The notes below the pieces were generated by a model. That model saw nothing but the letters and a program-made list of their open reading frames with translations. It was not told where the DNA came from and searched no databases. A stretch of DNA of 64,000 nt from Holophagales bacterium (GTDB lineage: Bacteria; Acidobacteriota; Thermoanaerobaculia; Multivoradales; Multivoraceae), in contig VYDI01000043.1 in assembly GCA_009843505.1 (NCBI GenBank), positions 62,001-126,000 on the forward strand, written 5' to 3'. The position numbers and the translations under genes were made by a program. Below are positions 1-8,692 of the stretch, piece after piece; position 1 is the stretch's first letter; every line of letters begins with the position of its first letter.

Positions 1-43
1 CTTTCTGTACCTGTAGGATACGCCCGTTCGGCAAACCGCTTGA

Positions 44-1486
44 GTGGGTCCGGTGGACTTCAGCCTCTACGACTTCGATCCTGCGATCTACGACGAGATG
101 TTCGTGGCGGAAGGGGAGCCGCGCGACCACTGCCGGGCAGTCGTCGACGCGCTCAGGGAACTGCCCGACGACGACCTGAACACGATCCAGGAACGGGTGA
201 CGCGCTCGTTCTCCCAGGAGGGAATCACCTTCACCGTCTACGGCGACGAGGAGGCGGAGGAGCGGATCATCCCGATCGACTGCGTGCCGCGCCTGCTCGC
301 CCTGGCGGAATGGCGGGAACTCGAGGCCGGTCTCGTGCAGCGGATCAGGACGCTGAACCTGTTCCTCGCCGACGTCTACGGCGACTGTCGCATCGTCAGG
401 GACGGCGTGATTCCGGCCGACGTCATCCTCGGCTGCCCGCAGTATCGGCTGGCGATGCGCGGGGTCAGTGTGCAGGGCGACGTCTGGGTGACGATCTGCG
501 GCACGGACATCGTGCGCACCCACGAGGGCTTCATGGTGCTGGAGGACAACCTGCGCGTGCCCTCCGGCGTGTCCTACATGATCGCCAATCGCAAGGCGGT
601 GAAGGCCGGCCTCCGGCTGCTCTACAGGCGTTCCCGGGTTCAGGACGTCGAGCAGTACGGCAGTCTGTTGCGGCAGACCCTCTGCGAGCTGTCTCCCGGC
701 GGCCGCCCGGATCCGTGCCTGGCCTTGCTCACTCCCGGCACCTACAACTCGGCGTTCTACGAGCACATGTTTCTGGCTCACGAGATCGGCGCCGAACTCG
801 TCGAAGGGCAGGACCTGCTGGTCAACGACGGATTCGTCTACATGCGCACGACCTCCGGCCTCAGACGGGTCGACGTGATCTACCGCCGCGTGGACGACGA
901 TTTCCTGGATCCGCTGGTCTTCCGCGAGGACTCCCTGCTGGGCGTTCCGGGCCTGATGAACGCGTTCAAGCGCGGCAACGTGGCCCTGGCCAACGCGCCG
1001 GGAACGGGCGTAGCCGACGACAAGAGCGTCTACGCCTATGTGCCGGACATGGTGCGCTACTACCTGGGCGAGGAGCCGCTGCTCCAGAACGTCGAGACCC
1101 GCCTCTGCCGGCGGCCCGAGGATCTGGAGTACACCCTGGACAACCTGGAGCGTCTGGTGGTCAAGCGGGTCGGCGAGTCGGGTGGCTACGGCATGCTGGT
1201 CGGTCCGCACTCGACGCCGGAGGAGCGGGACGAGTACGCGAAGACGCTCCGGGCCGATCCCGCGGACTTCATCTCGCAGCCGACGCTGGCGCTGTCGCGA
1301 TCGCCCTGCCTGATCGACGGCCACGCCGAGCCGCGCCACGTCGACCTCCGGCCCTTCGTCCTGACCGGGAACGAGACCCGCATCGTGCCCGGGGCGTTCT
1401 GCCGGGTCGCCCTCCGAAGGGGCAGCCTGGTCGTGAACTCGAGTCAGGGCGGGGGCGGCAAGGATCTCTGGGTGGTCGACCTCTGA
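44..1486 (+). CDS. Circularly permuted ATP-grasp protein (DUF404/DUF407 family)
   Basis: 480 residues. Family knowledge: circularly permuted ATP-grasp type 2 proteins are predicted ATP-dependent carboxylate-amine (peptide-bond forming) ligases found beside alpha-E and transglutaminase genes, as here. Seen: the N-terminal DFSLYDFDPAIYDEMF segment, the central PGTYNSAFYEH and ELVEGQDLLV stretches, the NAPGTGVADDKSVYAYVP loop and a late VVKRVGESGGYGM nucleotide-binding stretch. The GTG start follows an in-frame TGA directly (41-43), so the gene cannot begin further upstream, but no good ribosome site is visible and the GTG at 53 is an alternative. It ends with TGATG, the A of the stop being the first base of the next start. 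First gene of an 11-gene train; the substrate is unknown. Confidence 0.9.
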   Translation: MGPVDFSLYDFDPAIYDEMFVAEGEPRDHCRAVVDALRELPDDDLNTIQERVTRSFSQEGITFTVYGDEEAEERIIPIDCVPRLLALAEWRELEAGLVQRIRTLNLFLADVYGDCRIVRDGVIPADVILGCPQYRLAMRGVSVQGDVWVTICGTDIVRTHEGFMVLEDNLRVPSGVSYMIANRKAVKAGLRLLYRRSRVQDVEQYGSLLRQTLCELSPGGRPDPCLALLTPGTYNSAFYEHMFLAHEIGAELVEGQDLLVNDGFVYMRTTSGLRRVDVIYRRVDDDFLDPLVFREDSLLGVPGLMNAFKRGNVALANAPGTGVADDKSVYAYVPDMVRYYLGEEPLLQNVETRLCRRPEDLEYTLDNLERLVVKRVGESGGYGMLVGPHSTPEERDEYAKTLRADPADFISQPTLALSRSPCLIDGHAEPRHVDLRPFVLTGNETRIVPGAFCRVALRRGSLVVNSSQGGGGKDLWVVDL

Positions 1487-2448
1487 TGCTCTCGCGCAGC
1501 GCCCAGGGGGTGTACTGGATGGCCCGCTACCTGGCGAGGGCCGGCTATCTGAGCCGCTTGCTGGAGTTGCAGGTGCAGTTCCTGGTCGACCGCTCGGTGG
1601 AGGAGATCCACTTCGGCTGGAAGCGGATCTACCGGTGCATGAAACGGTTTCCGCCGCCGGGCGAGCAATTCCAGCCGGAGACGGACGAGTTCGCCCTGGC
1701 GGACGCCTTCACGTTGGCGGATGATCTGACCTTCGAGCGTTCGAACCCTGACTCGGTGTGGAGCGCCATCGCCAGCGGGCGCGAGAACGCCCGTCAGATG
1801 CGCCACTGCATCAGCGGCGAGATGTGGACTTGCCTGAACTCCGCCTGGCTGCGGATTCGGGATCTCGAGGCCGTCGACATCTGGAGGACGCCGGAGGTCT
1901 TCTACGCACAGACCCGCAGCGAGATCCACAATCTCGTCGGAGTCGCGGACGCGACGATGTACCGTGGCGCGGCCTGGCGGTTCATGCGCCTCGGCCGGGC
2001 CATCGAGCGGGCGCAACTCGCGGTGTCCCTGCTGCTGGCGCAGATCGACCTCAGCCGGCAGACGAAGCGGCGAACCCTTGGCTGGGCGAGCATGCTGCGC
2101 ACCCACCACGCTCTGGAGGCCTACGGTCGCGTCCACGGGATCGAGATGAAGCCGGACCGGGTGCTGGACCTGCTGGTCGCCGATCCGTCCCTGCCCGGCT
2201 CCGTGCTGGCCACCGTGCAAGCCGCCGCGACGGAACTCGAGGGCCTGGGCGCCGGACCTGGCGTCGAGGCCGACGCTGCCGCCCGGCGGTTGGCAGGTCG
2301 GGCCGAAGCGCTCATCCTCTACGATTGGCCGGAAGCGTCAGCGCCCGAAGAGCTGCTGGAACGGGTCGATCGATCCGCCCGCGATCTGCACGACGCCGTG
2401 CTCGGCGCCTTCGTCGACTACGCGATCGAGGACTCTCCGCTGCGGTGA
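1486..2448 (+). CDS. Alpha-E domain protein (DUF403)
   Basis: 320 residues. The N-terminus MLSRSAQGVYWMARYLARAGYLSRLL is the standard alpha-E opening, followed by an all-helical protein with a WRFMRLGRAIERAQ helix near residue 165 and an RTHHALEAYGRV stretch. The biochemical role of the family is not established; comparative genomics places it with permuted ATP-grasp and transglutaminase proteins in a predicted peptide synthesis and modification pathway. The start codon shares one base with the upstream stop, and the end overlaps the transglutaminase start by four bases (GTGA), so the three products are probably made in fixed proportion. Length is normal for the family. Confidence 0.9.
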   Translation: MLSRSAQGVYWMARYLARAGYLSRLLELQVQFLVDRSVEEIHFGWKRIYRCMKRFPPPGEQFQPETDEFALADAFTLADDLTFERSNPDSVWSAIASGRENARQMRHCISGEMWTCLNSAWLRIRDLEAVDIWRTPEVFYAQTRSEIHNLVGVADATMYRGAAWRFMRLGRAIERAQLAVSLLLAQIDLSRQTKRRTLGWASMLRTHHALEAYGRVHGIEMKPDRVLDLLVADPSLPGSVLATVQAAATELEGLGAGPGVEADAAARRLAGRAEALILYDWPEASAPEELLERVDRSARDLHDAVLGAFVDYAIEDSPLR

Positions 2449-3353
2449 CGTCCACCCGCCCGCTCCGCTACGACGTTGAGCATCGGACGAGATACGAGTA
2501 CTCGGACAGCGTCCGCGGCTGCGTTCTGCTGCTCTGCCTGCAGCCGGCCGCGACATCGGGTCAGAGCGTGCGGCGTTTCGAGATCGAGACGATCCCGGCC
2601 GCTTCCCTCAGTCCGGAGCGGGACTGCTTCGGCAATCGCCGTCACGTTCTCAACGTTCATCGGCGGCACGAAGAACTCGTGATCACGTCCCGGTTCCGGG
2701 CGGAACTCGTCGCGGCGTCCAGCGCGGGAGCGGTCGGCGGTTGGGAAGAGTTGCGGAGCCTTCGCCAGATGCCGGAGTACTGGCACTTCCTGGAACCCAG
2801 CGTCCTGGCACGGCCGTCCCCGGCGCTCGGGCGTTTCGTCCGCAGCGAGGGCTTCCGTCCGGAGGAACATCCGATGGAGAGCCTGGTCCGCCTGGCCGAC
2901 GGGATCCGCGAGCGCTTCGAGTACGAGCCGGGCAGCACGGCGGCCGATTCGCCCATCGAGCACCTGCTGGAATCGGGTCGGGGCGTGTGCCAGGACTACG
3001 CCCACCTGATGATCGCGATCGGCCGCTCCTGGGGCGTCCCCTCCCGTTACGTGTCGGGCTATCTCCACAACACCGGGCGAGCCGGCGAACGCGTGACGGC
3101 GGGCGCCAGTCACGCGTGGGTAGAATGCTGGCTTCCAGGGGCCGGCTGGGTCGGCTTCGACCCAACGAACACGACGTTCAGCGATCAGCGACACATCCGC
3201 GTGGCCGCAGGCAGGGACTATGCCGACGTTTCTCCCACAAGGGGGGTGTTTCAGGGCGCCGGGGATGCGGAAATCGAGGTTGATGTGATAGTGAATGCAG
3301 TTGACAGGGCACGACTTAGCGGAAGCAACGGCAACGGGAGGCAGAGAGTATGA
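2445..3353 (+). CDS. Transglutaminase-like cysteine protease with bacterial transglutaminase N-terminal domain
   Basis: 302 residues from a GTG overlapping the previous stop (GTGA at 2445-2448). The first 80 or so residues (RPLRYDVEHRTRYEYSDSVR onward) match the bacterial transglutaminase N-terminal beta domain. The catalytic core follows: GVCQDYAH with Cys182, then SHAWVECWLPGAGWVGFDPTN supplying the His and Asp of the triad. Such proteins usually act as peptidases rather than true transglutaminases. Its place after the ATP-grasp and alpha-E genes suggests it cuts or cross-links the product of the ligase (inference). No signal peptide is visible, so it is probably cytoplasmic. The gene ends with ATGA shared with the STAS gene. 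Confidence 0.92.
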   Translation: MTSTRPLRYDVEHRTRYEYSDSVRGCVLLLCLQPAATSGQSVRRFEIETIPAASLSPERDCFGNRRHVLNVHRRHEELVITSRFRAELVAASSAGAVGGWEELRSLRQMPEYWHFLEPSVLARPSPALGRFVRSEGFRPEEHPMESLVRLADGIRERFEYEPGSTAADSPIEHLLESGRGVCQDYAHLMIAIGRSWGVPSRYVSGYLHNTGRAGERVTAGASHAWVECWLPGAGWVGFDPTNTTFSDQRHIRVAAGRDYADVSPTRGVFQGAGDAEIEVDVIVNAVDRARLSGSNGNGRQRV

Positions 3354-3685
3354 ACGTCCAGGTGGATCATCACGACAAGGTTCTTGTGGCCAGAGTCGAG
3401 GGGCGCGTCGACAGCTCGAACTCCCAGGACTTTGAGCGCCAGTTGCAGGGGGCGATCGGCGAGGACGTCCAGGCGGTGGTCGTCGACCTCGGTCAGCTCG
3501 CATACATCAGCAGCGCCGGCCTGAGGGTCGTCCTGCTGGTCGCAAAGACCCTTGGCCAGCGCAACGTGAGCATCTCCCTCTGCGCGTTGAGCGATCCCGT
3601 TCAGTCGGTGTTCGAGATCAGCGGCTTCAACCGCATCATCCAGATCTACGACACGCAGGCCGACGCCCTGGCGGCGGCGGGGTAG
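3350..3685 (+). CDS. STAS-domain anti-sigma factor antagonist (SpoIIAA/RsbV-like)
   Basis: 111 residues, a single STAS domain. The conserved loop DLGQLAYISSAGLRVVLLV holds the acceptor serine (Ser55 by alignment with SpoIIAA). In partner-switching systems the unphosphorylated form binds an RsbW-like kinase and frees its target; a PP2C phosphatase reactivates it. Both partners lie directly downstream (3707 and 4888). The ATG overlaps the transglutaminase stop (ATGA) and a GGAGGCAGAG ribosome site precedes it. The physical link of a partner-switch module to the ATP-grasp triad is the notable feature. Confidence 0.93.
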   Translation: MNVQVDHHDKVLVARVEGRVDSSNSQDFERQLQGAIGEDVQAVVVDLGQLAYISSAGLRVVLLVAKTLGQRNVSISLCALSDPVQSVFEISGFNRIIQIYDTQADALAAAG

Positions 3686-3706
3686 AGGTTTTCGAGCGCG
3701 GAAGGG

Positions 3707-4891
3707 GTGGCGGTCCAGGTGGGCGATCGGGACAATCCCGACTACAAGATCCTGGTTGTCGACGACGAACCGGATCTGGAGCGGCTGGTTCGCCAGCGCA
3801 TGCGGCGCCACATCCGCCGAGGCAAGTACGGTTTCGAGTTCGCCGGCAACGGCGTCGAGGCGCTCGAGGTCCTGACGGAGAAGAAGGACATCGACATCGT
3901 TCTCTCGGACATCAACATGCCGAGGATGGACGGCCTGACGCTCCTGCAGCAGATCCCGGAGGTGAACTCGGATCTCCGCTCGGTCATCGTCTCTGCCTAC
4001 GGCGACATGGAGAACATCCGTACCGCGATGAACCGCGGCGCCTTCGACTTCGTCACCAAGCCAATCGACTTCACCGACCTCGAGGTCACGATCGAGCGGA
4101 CGTTGCGACATCTCGACGAGTGGCGGGCCGCGCTCGCCTCGCGCGACAAGCTGGTGGCGATACAGAACGAGCTCGATGTCGCGACGAAGATCCAGCAGTC
4201 GATCCTGCCGGACAAGTTCCCCCATGTAGACGGGTGTGAGGTCTACGGTTGCATGCACGCGGCACGCAACGTCGGAGGGGACTTCTTCGACGTGATCAAC
4301 CTCGACGCGGGACGGATCGGGCTTGCGGTAGCCGACGTGTCGGACAAGGGCGTGCCGGCGGCCCTGTTCATGATGTCGAGCCGCACGCTGCTCAAGGGGG
4401 CGGCAGTCGGCGTCGAGGATCCCGGGGCGGTCCTCCGGGAGGTGAACGACCTGCTGAACGAGACGAACGACGCGGCGATGTTCGTCACCGTGTTCTACGG
4501 CGTCTACGATCCGTCGACCAGGCTGCTCACCTTCTCCAACGGTGGCCACAACCCTCCGCTGGTGGTTCACCCCGACGGGAGTTCGGAGGAGCTTGAACTG
4601 ACGGGCGGCCTCGCTCTCGGGGCGATTCCCGGCTTCGAGTACGGGCAGGCCAGCGTCCGGCTGAGCCCGGGAGACCTCGTCGTCTTCTTCACGGACGGCG
4701 TCACCGAGGCGATCAACGTGGCGAACGAGGAATTCGGCCTCGAGTCGCTTCAGGGTCTGTTCGGCGACGGCCGGACTCCAACCGCCCGGGAAGCCGCGGA
4801 GATGATCCTGCAGGCCGTGCAGGACTTCGCCGGCGAGGCGCCGCAGTTCGACGATCTGACTTGCATGACCTTGCGCGTCGCCGACGAGTGA
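3707..4891 (+). CDS. Response regulator with PP2C-type (SpoIIE/RsbU) serine phosphatase output
   Basis: 394 residues. Residues 13-135 form a receiver domain: ILVVDDEPD acidic pocket, phospho-acceptor Asp68 in SDINMPRMDG, the IVSAYGD switch residue and the TKPI lysine. A short helical linker (LASRDKLVAIQNELDVATKIQQSILP) leads to a SpoIIE-type phosphatase domain with the metal-binding motifs VGGDFFD, VADVSDKGVPAALFM, FSNGGHNPPL and FFTDGVTEAIN. It is expected to dephosphorylate the STAS protein encoded just upstream when phosphorylated by a histidine kinase, probably the one at 6536. GTG start with an upstream GAAGGG; 21 bases separate it from the STAS gene, the largest gap in the train. It overlaps the next gene by four bases. 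Confidence 0.94.
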   Translation: MAVQVGDRDNPDYKILVVDDEPDLERLVRQRMRRHIRRGKYGFEFAGNGVEALEVLTEKKDIDIVLSDINMPRMDGLTLLQQIPEVNSDLRSVIVSAYGDMENIRTAMNRGAFDFVTKPIDFTDLEVTIERTLRHLDEWRAALASRDKLVAIQNELDVATKIQQSILPDKFPHVDGCEVYGCMHAARNVGGDFFDVINLDAGRIGLAVADVSDKGVPAALFMMSSRTLLKGAAVGVEDPGAVLREVNDLLNETNDAAMFVTVFYGVYDPSTRLLTFSNGGHNPPLVVHPDGSSEELELTGGLALGAIPGFEYGQASVRLSPGDLVVFFTDGVTEAINVANEEFGLESLQGLFGDGRTPTAREAAEMILQAVQDFAGEAPQFDDLTCMTLRVADE

Positions 4892-5307
4892 GCGCTAACC
4901 TCCAACTCCGTGTTCCGAACCGGATCGAAGAGCTTCCTGGTGTCTCGGAGGCCGTCGAGGCGCTCGGCCGGGAGGAAGGTTGGACGCAGGACGTCACCTA
5001 CGCGATCGTTCTCGGTCTGGAGGAAGTGGCGACGAACGTCGTGCGTCACGGCGGCGGTGAGCCCGGCAGCAGCGAGATCGAGATCGAGGTCACCTCGAGC
5101 GACGACGAGGTGCGGATCGAGGTTCGCGACAGCGGGAAGGCGTTCGATCCGTTCCACGAGGCTCCCGAGCCGGACCTCGACGCGGAAGTTCAGGACCGGC
5201 AGATCGGCGGCCTGGGGGTCCACTTCGTGAAGGTCCTCATGGACGAGACTTCGTACAGCCGCGAGGGTGGCCGCAACCACGTGTCCATGGTCAAGCGCCG
5301 GAGTTGA
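4888..5307 (+). CDS. RsbW/SpoIIAB-like anti-sigma regulatory kinase (HATPase_c_2)
   Basis: 139 residues, a lone GHKL ATPase domain. The N box is LGLEEVATNVVRHG, the G1 box RDSGKAFDP and the G2 box IGGLGVHFVK. It lacks the dimerisation/His domain of sensor kinases, so it is a serine kinase of the RsbW class that phosphorylates STAS antagonists and binds a target. The GTG start (4888) overlaps the phosphatase stop and gives a normal family length. No sigma factor gene is nearby, so the protein it controls is not evident from this window. Confidence 0.92.
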   Translation: MSANLQLRVPNRIEELPGVSEAVEALGREEGWTQDVTYAIVLGLEEVATNVVRHGGGEPGSSEIEIEVTSSDDEVRIEVRDSGKAFDPFHEAPEPDLDAEVQDRQIGGLGVHFVKVLMDETSYSREGGRNHVSMVKRRS

Positions 5308-6539
5308 ACCGCGGCACGGGACTGCTGAGAGCGATGCGCGCATGTGCTGCTCTGACCGTGTCAGCCTGGGCCGCGGCGGCGTTGCTCGCCCCGGCGCCGT
5401 CGGCGGCTCAGCCGGCGGCGTCACCGACTGAGCCGGAAGGGACGCCGGGCGTTTCGGCCGAGCGCATCCTGTTCGGACAGTCCGCGGCCTTCAGCGGTCC
5501 GGCTGCCGAACTGGGCAGAGGCATGCGGCTCGGCATCCAGGCGGCGTTCAAGGAGGCCAACGACGCCGGCGGCGTGCACGGCCGGCGCCTGGAGCTCGTC
5601 ACGGTGGATGACGGTTATGAGCCGGAGAACGCGATCACGAACACCCGCCGGCTGATCGAGGACGAGGGTGTGTTCGCGCTGGTCGGCGGCGTCGGTACGC
5701 CGACCTCCCGCTCCGCGGTGCCGGTGGCCGAAGAGGCGGGTGTGCCGTACATCGCTCCGTTCACGGGCGCGGGCTTTCTCCGCAGCGAACCGCATGTGAT
5801 CAACCTCCGCGCCTCCTACGCCCAGGAGACGGAGGAAATGGTGGAGCGACTGACGAAGGACCTCGGCATCGAGCGGATCGCGGTCGTCATCCAGAACGAC
5901 TCCTTCGGCCGTGCCGGCCTGGCGGGCGTTCGTGCCGCATTCGACAGGCGGGGCATGGAGGCGGTCGCGATCGGCGTCTATCCGCGCAACACGACCGCCG
6001 TCAAGACGGCCATCGTCGACATCGAGGTGGGCCGACCCGAGGCCGTCATCATCGTTGGGGCCTACCAGCCCGTGGCGAGCCTGATTGCGTGGGCCCGGCA
6101 CATAGGCCTGGATCCGGTGTTCATGACCCTGTCCTTCGTGGGCAGCAATGCCCTCGCGGAAGAACTCGGCCCACGGGGCGCCGGCGTCTACGTCACCCAG
6201 GTCGTGCCGTTTCCGAGCGCGCGGAACTCGAGGGTCGCCACCGCGTACCGGCGCGCACTACGCGCCCATACCCCCGGCGCCGAGCCCGGTTTCGTCTCGT
6301 TCGAGGGCTACCTCGCCGGACGTCTCGTGATCGAAGCACTCGAACGCAGCGGGACGGCTGTCGACCGGGATCGCTTCATTCAGACTCTGCGCGACGCCGG
6401 ATCGATCGACCTGAACGGCTTCCGCCTCGTGTTCGGCGACGAGGACAACCAGGGTTCGGACGCCGTGTTCCTGACCGTGATCGACGAACGGGGCCGGTAC
6501 CGGCCCGCGACGGGCCTCGAGGCCGCGGTGAAGCAATGA
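5304..6539 (+). CDS. Periplasmic ligand-binding protein, branched-chain amino acid/amide type (Peripla_BP_6)
   Basis: Two-lobed type I binding protein, 411 residues from a TTG that overlaps the previous stop, or 401 from ATG 5334, which places a clean signal peptide (ALTVSAWAAAALLAPAPSAAQ) at the N-terminus. Seen: ILFGQSAAFSGPAAELGRGMRLGIQAAFKEAN, the DDGYEP and LVGGVGTPTS binding-cleft stretches, and YAQETEEMVERLTKDLGIERIAVV. No permease or ATPase of the branched-chain amino acid type is present in the operon. The next gene is a kinase with a large periplasmic domain, so the likelier role is ligand presentation to that sensor, as TorT does for TorS (inference). The stop overlaps the kinase start by ATGA. 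Confidence 0.88.
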   Translation: MNRGTGLLRAMRACAALTVSAWAAAALLAPAPSAAQPAASPTEPEGTPGVSAERILFGQSAAFSGPAAELGRGMRLGIQAAFKEANDAGGVHGRRLELVTVDDGYEPENAITNTRRLIEDEGVFALVGGVGTPTSRSAVPVAEEAGVPYIAPFTGAGFLRSEPHVINLRASYAQETEEMVERLTKDLGIERIAVVIQNDSFGRAGLAGVRAAFDRRGMEAVAIGVYPRNTTAVKTAIVDIEVGRPEAVIIVGAYQPVASLIAWARHIGLDPVFMTLSFVGSNALAEELGPRGAGVYVTQVVPFPSARNSRVATAYRRALRAHTPGAEPGFVSFEGYLAGRLVIEALERSGTAVDRDRFIQTLRDAGSIDLNGFRLVFGDEDNQGSDAVFLTVIDERGRYRPATGLEAAVKQ

Positions 6540-8692
6540 TCTCGTGGTTCCGACGACTGGCCGAGGCCCGCTTCAGGATCGCGACGCAGCTCTACGTTGG
6601 CATCGGCGGCGCCGCCGCGCTGACCCTCGCGGCCAGCCTCGTGGCGTTGTTCGCCTTCGCTCAGGTCGGCGATTCGCAGAACCGTGTCACCCAGGGCACG
6701 GTGCCTGAGCTGGCAGCCGCCTTCGGTGTCGCCCAGGGCAGCGGAACGCTGGTGGCGGCGGGCCCCAGGCTGACCGCGACAGCGAACCAGGATGAGCTGA
6801 CCCGGGCAGTCGTGGAGATGGCGCCCGCGCAACGGGCCTTCGAGCGCGAACTCGAGGACCTGATGAGCAGGGGGATGGGGTCCGAGGAGTCCCTTGGCGG
6901 CGACGCGGAAATCGTGAGCATCCAGGCGCGTGGCGGAGAGCTCATCGGGAACATCGCGGCGATCCAGGAGTCGGTTGCGGACGGCTTCCAACTGGGCGCG
7001 GAGAGCGAGGCGCTGCGGTCGGAACTGGGGTCGCTCCACAGCCGGATCGAGGCGCTTCTGGTGCCTGCCCTCGACAATCAACTGTTCTACGCAATGACCG
7101 GCTTTCGCTCCTTCGAGCTTGCCCCCGCGTCCCGTGAGGTCCACTTCTCTGAACCGGAGATCGACCGCTACCGCGTGTTGGTCGGCCTTCAGCAGGACGT
7201 CACGATCATCGATCAGCTCCTGAAGAGTCTGGCCGTGCTGACCGACCGGCCGCTGATCGAGCCGGTCGAGGAGCGGTACGAGTCGGCGGCTACGAGTATC
7301 GAGCGCGCCCTCAGCGCGATCGACGAAACCGCGACCTCGGACCGGTTGGAAGCGCTCTTCGGTGAGATGCTGGCGAAGAGCCGTACCGCGTTCGACCTGA
7401 GGCGACAGGAAGTCGACGTGCTCGACCGGCAGCAGGCGCTGCTGGAGGAGAACCAGAACCTGGCCGTCGAACTCGGTGGCGACGTCGAGAGTCTGGTCGC
7501 CGCTTCGCAGGCCCGTACCGATGCGGCGACCGTTGCCGCGTCCCAGGCCATCAGAACCGGCCGGGCACTGCTCCTGGCGCTCAACGTCCTGAGCATCGCC
7601 GGAGCGATCTTCATCGGTTGGCTGTTCGTCGGACGGCTGCTGGTGCGCCGGTTCGAGGCGCTTTCGAGCAGCATGCGGGAGATGGCGGGGGGCAATCTGG
7701 AAGCCGAGATCGGGATCGGCGGCCAGGACGAGGTTGCGGACATGGCGGCTGCTCTCGAGGTCTTCCGCCGTCACGCGCTGGAAGTGCAGCGGCTGAACCT
7801 GGTCGAGAAGCTGGCGGACGAACTGAAGGAGAAGAACGAGGAGCTGGAGGTCGTGCTGGTCGATCTGCAGAAGGCCCAGGACCAGATCGTGATGCGCGAG
7901 AAGCTCGCCGCGCTCGGCGAACTGACGGCCGGCGTCGCCCACGAGATCAAGAACCCCCTCAACTTCGTCAAGAACTTCTCCGAAGTGTCCTCGGAACTCC
8001 TCGAGGAGGTCGAGGAGATCATGAAGGAGAACGAGGACGGCAGCCTGAACGAGGACCAGCGAGAGGAGATCGGGGAGATCTTCGAGGACCTCGGCGGCAA
8101 CCTGAAGCTGATCCAGAACCACGGCGAGCGCGCCAACCGGATCGTCACCGACATGCTGAAGATGGGCCGGGGCGCCGCCGGTCGCGAGGAGGCCGACATC
8201 AATCGTCTGGTCGACGAGCACATCGGGCTCGCGTACCACAGCGCCCGCGCTTCCGACTCGGACTTCAACCTGACCATCGAGAAGGACTTCGATCCGGACC
8301 TGGGCACCCTGGAGGTCGTGTCCCAGGACGTCGGCCGCGTGTTTCTCAATCTGGTCGGCAACGCCTGCTACGCCACGAACGAGAAGCGGCTCACGACGGA
8401 CGATGAGTCCTACGAGCCGACGCTCACCGTGACGACGCGGAGGATGGACGACGGTGTCGAGGTCCGGATCCGCGACAACGGAGACGGCATCCCGCAGGAC
8501 ATCGTGGACAAGATCTTCAACCCCTTCTTCACGACCAAGCCGACCGACCAGGGCACGGGCCTCGGTCTGGCGCTCTCGGCCGACATCGTGCGCGAGCACG
8601 GCGGCATGATCCGGGTCGACACGGTGCCGGGCGAGTTCACGGAGATGATCGTCGAGCTGTCCGCGGCGCCTCCCGACATCGAGCTGCCCTGA
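6536..8692 (+). CDS. Membrane sensor histidine kinase with TorS-like helical periplasmic domain
   Basis: 718 residues. TM1 lies at about residues 19-41 and TM2 at about 343-365, bounding a roughly 300-residue helical periplasmic domain of TorS character. A HAMP domain follows (RRFEALSSSMREMAGGNLEAEI), then a coiled coil (LVEKLADELKEKNEELEVVLVDLQKAQDQIV) and the kinase core. Phospho-acceptor His469 sits in AHEIKNPLNFV; the N box is NLVGNACYAT, G1 DNGDGIP and G2 GTGLGLAL. An acidic insert (EEVEEIMKENEDGSLNEDQREEIGEI) follows the H box, as in other HEIKNPLNFV kinases. It carries no receiver, so the receiver-phosphatase at 3707 is the natural partner. ATG overlaps the binding-protein stop; its own TGATG leads into the ABC ATPase. 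Confidence 0.92.
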   Translation: MISWFRRLAEARFRIATQLYVGIGGAAALTLAASLVALFAFAQVGDSQNRVTQGTVPELAAAFGVAQGSGTLVAAGPRLTATANQDELTRAVVEMAPAQRAFERELEDLMSRGMGSEESLGGDAEIVSIQARGGELIGNIAAIQESVADGFQLGAESEALRSELGSLHSRIEALLVPALDNQLFYAMTGFRSFELAPASREVHFSEPEIDRYRVLVGLQQDVTIIDQLLKSLAVLTDRPLIEPVEERYESAATSIERALSAIDETATSDRLEALFGEMLAKSRTAFDLRRQEVDVLDRQQALLEENQNLAVELGGDVESLVAASQARTDAATVAASQAIRTGRALLLALNVLSIAGAIFIGWLFVGRLLVRRFEALSSSMREMAGGNLEAEIGIGGQDEVADMAAALEVFRRHALEVQRLNLVEKLADELKEKNEELEVVLVDLQKAQDQIVMREKLAALGELTAGVAHEIKNPLNFVKNFSEVSSELLEEVEEIMKENEDGSLNEDQREEIGEIFEDLGGNLKLIQNHGERANRIVTDMLKMGRGAAGREEADINRLVDEHIGLAYHSARASDSDFNLTIEKDFDPDLGTLEVVSQDVGRVFLNLVGNACYATNEKRLTTDDESYEPTLTVTTRRMDDGVEVRIRDNGDGIPQDIVDKIFNPFFTTKPTDQGTGLGLALSADIVREHGGMIRVDTVPGEFTEMIVELSAAPPDIELP

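Noticed and set aside
5304..6539. The binding protein as part of an amino-acid importer
   Set aside because: No importer permease or ATPase of that class is present; the ABC genes further on are FtsX-type exporters that do not use such binding proteins.
6380..8599. A 739-codon minus-strand open frame across the histidine kinase
   Set aside because: Its translation is rich in Leu, Val, Arg and His without domain features; the plus-strand kinase has every expected motif.
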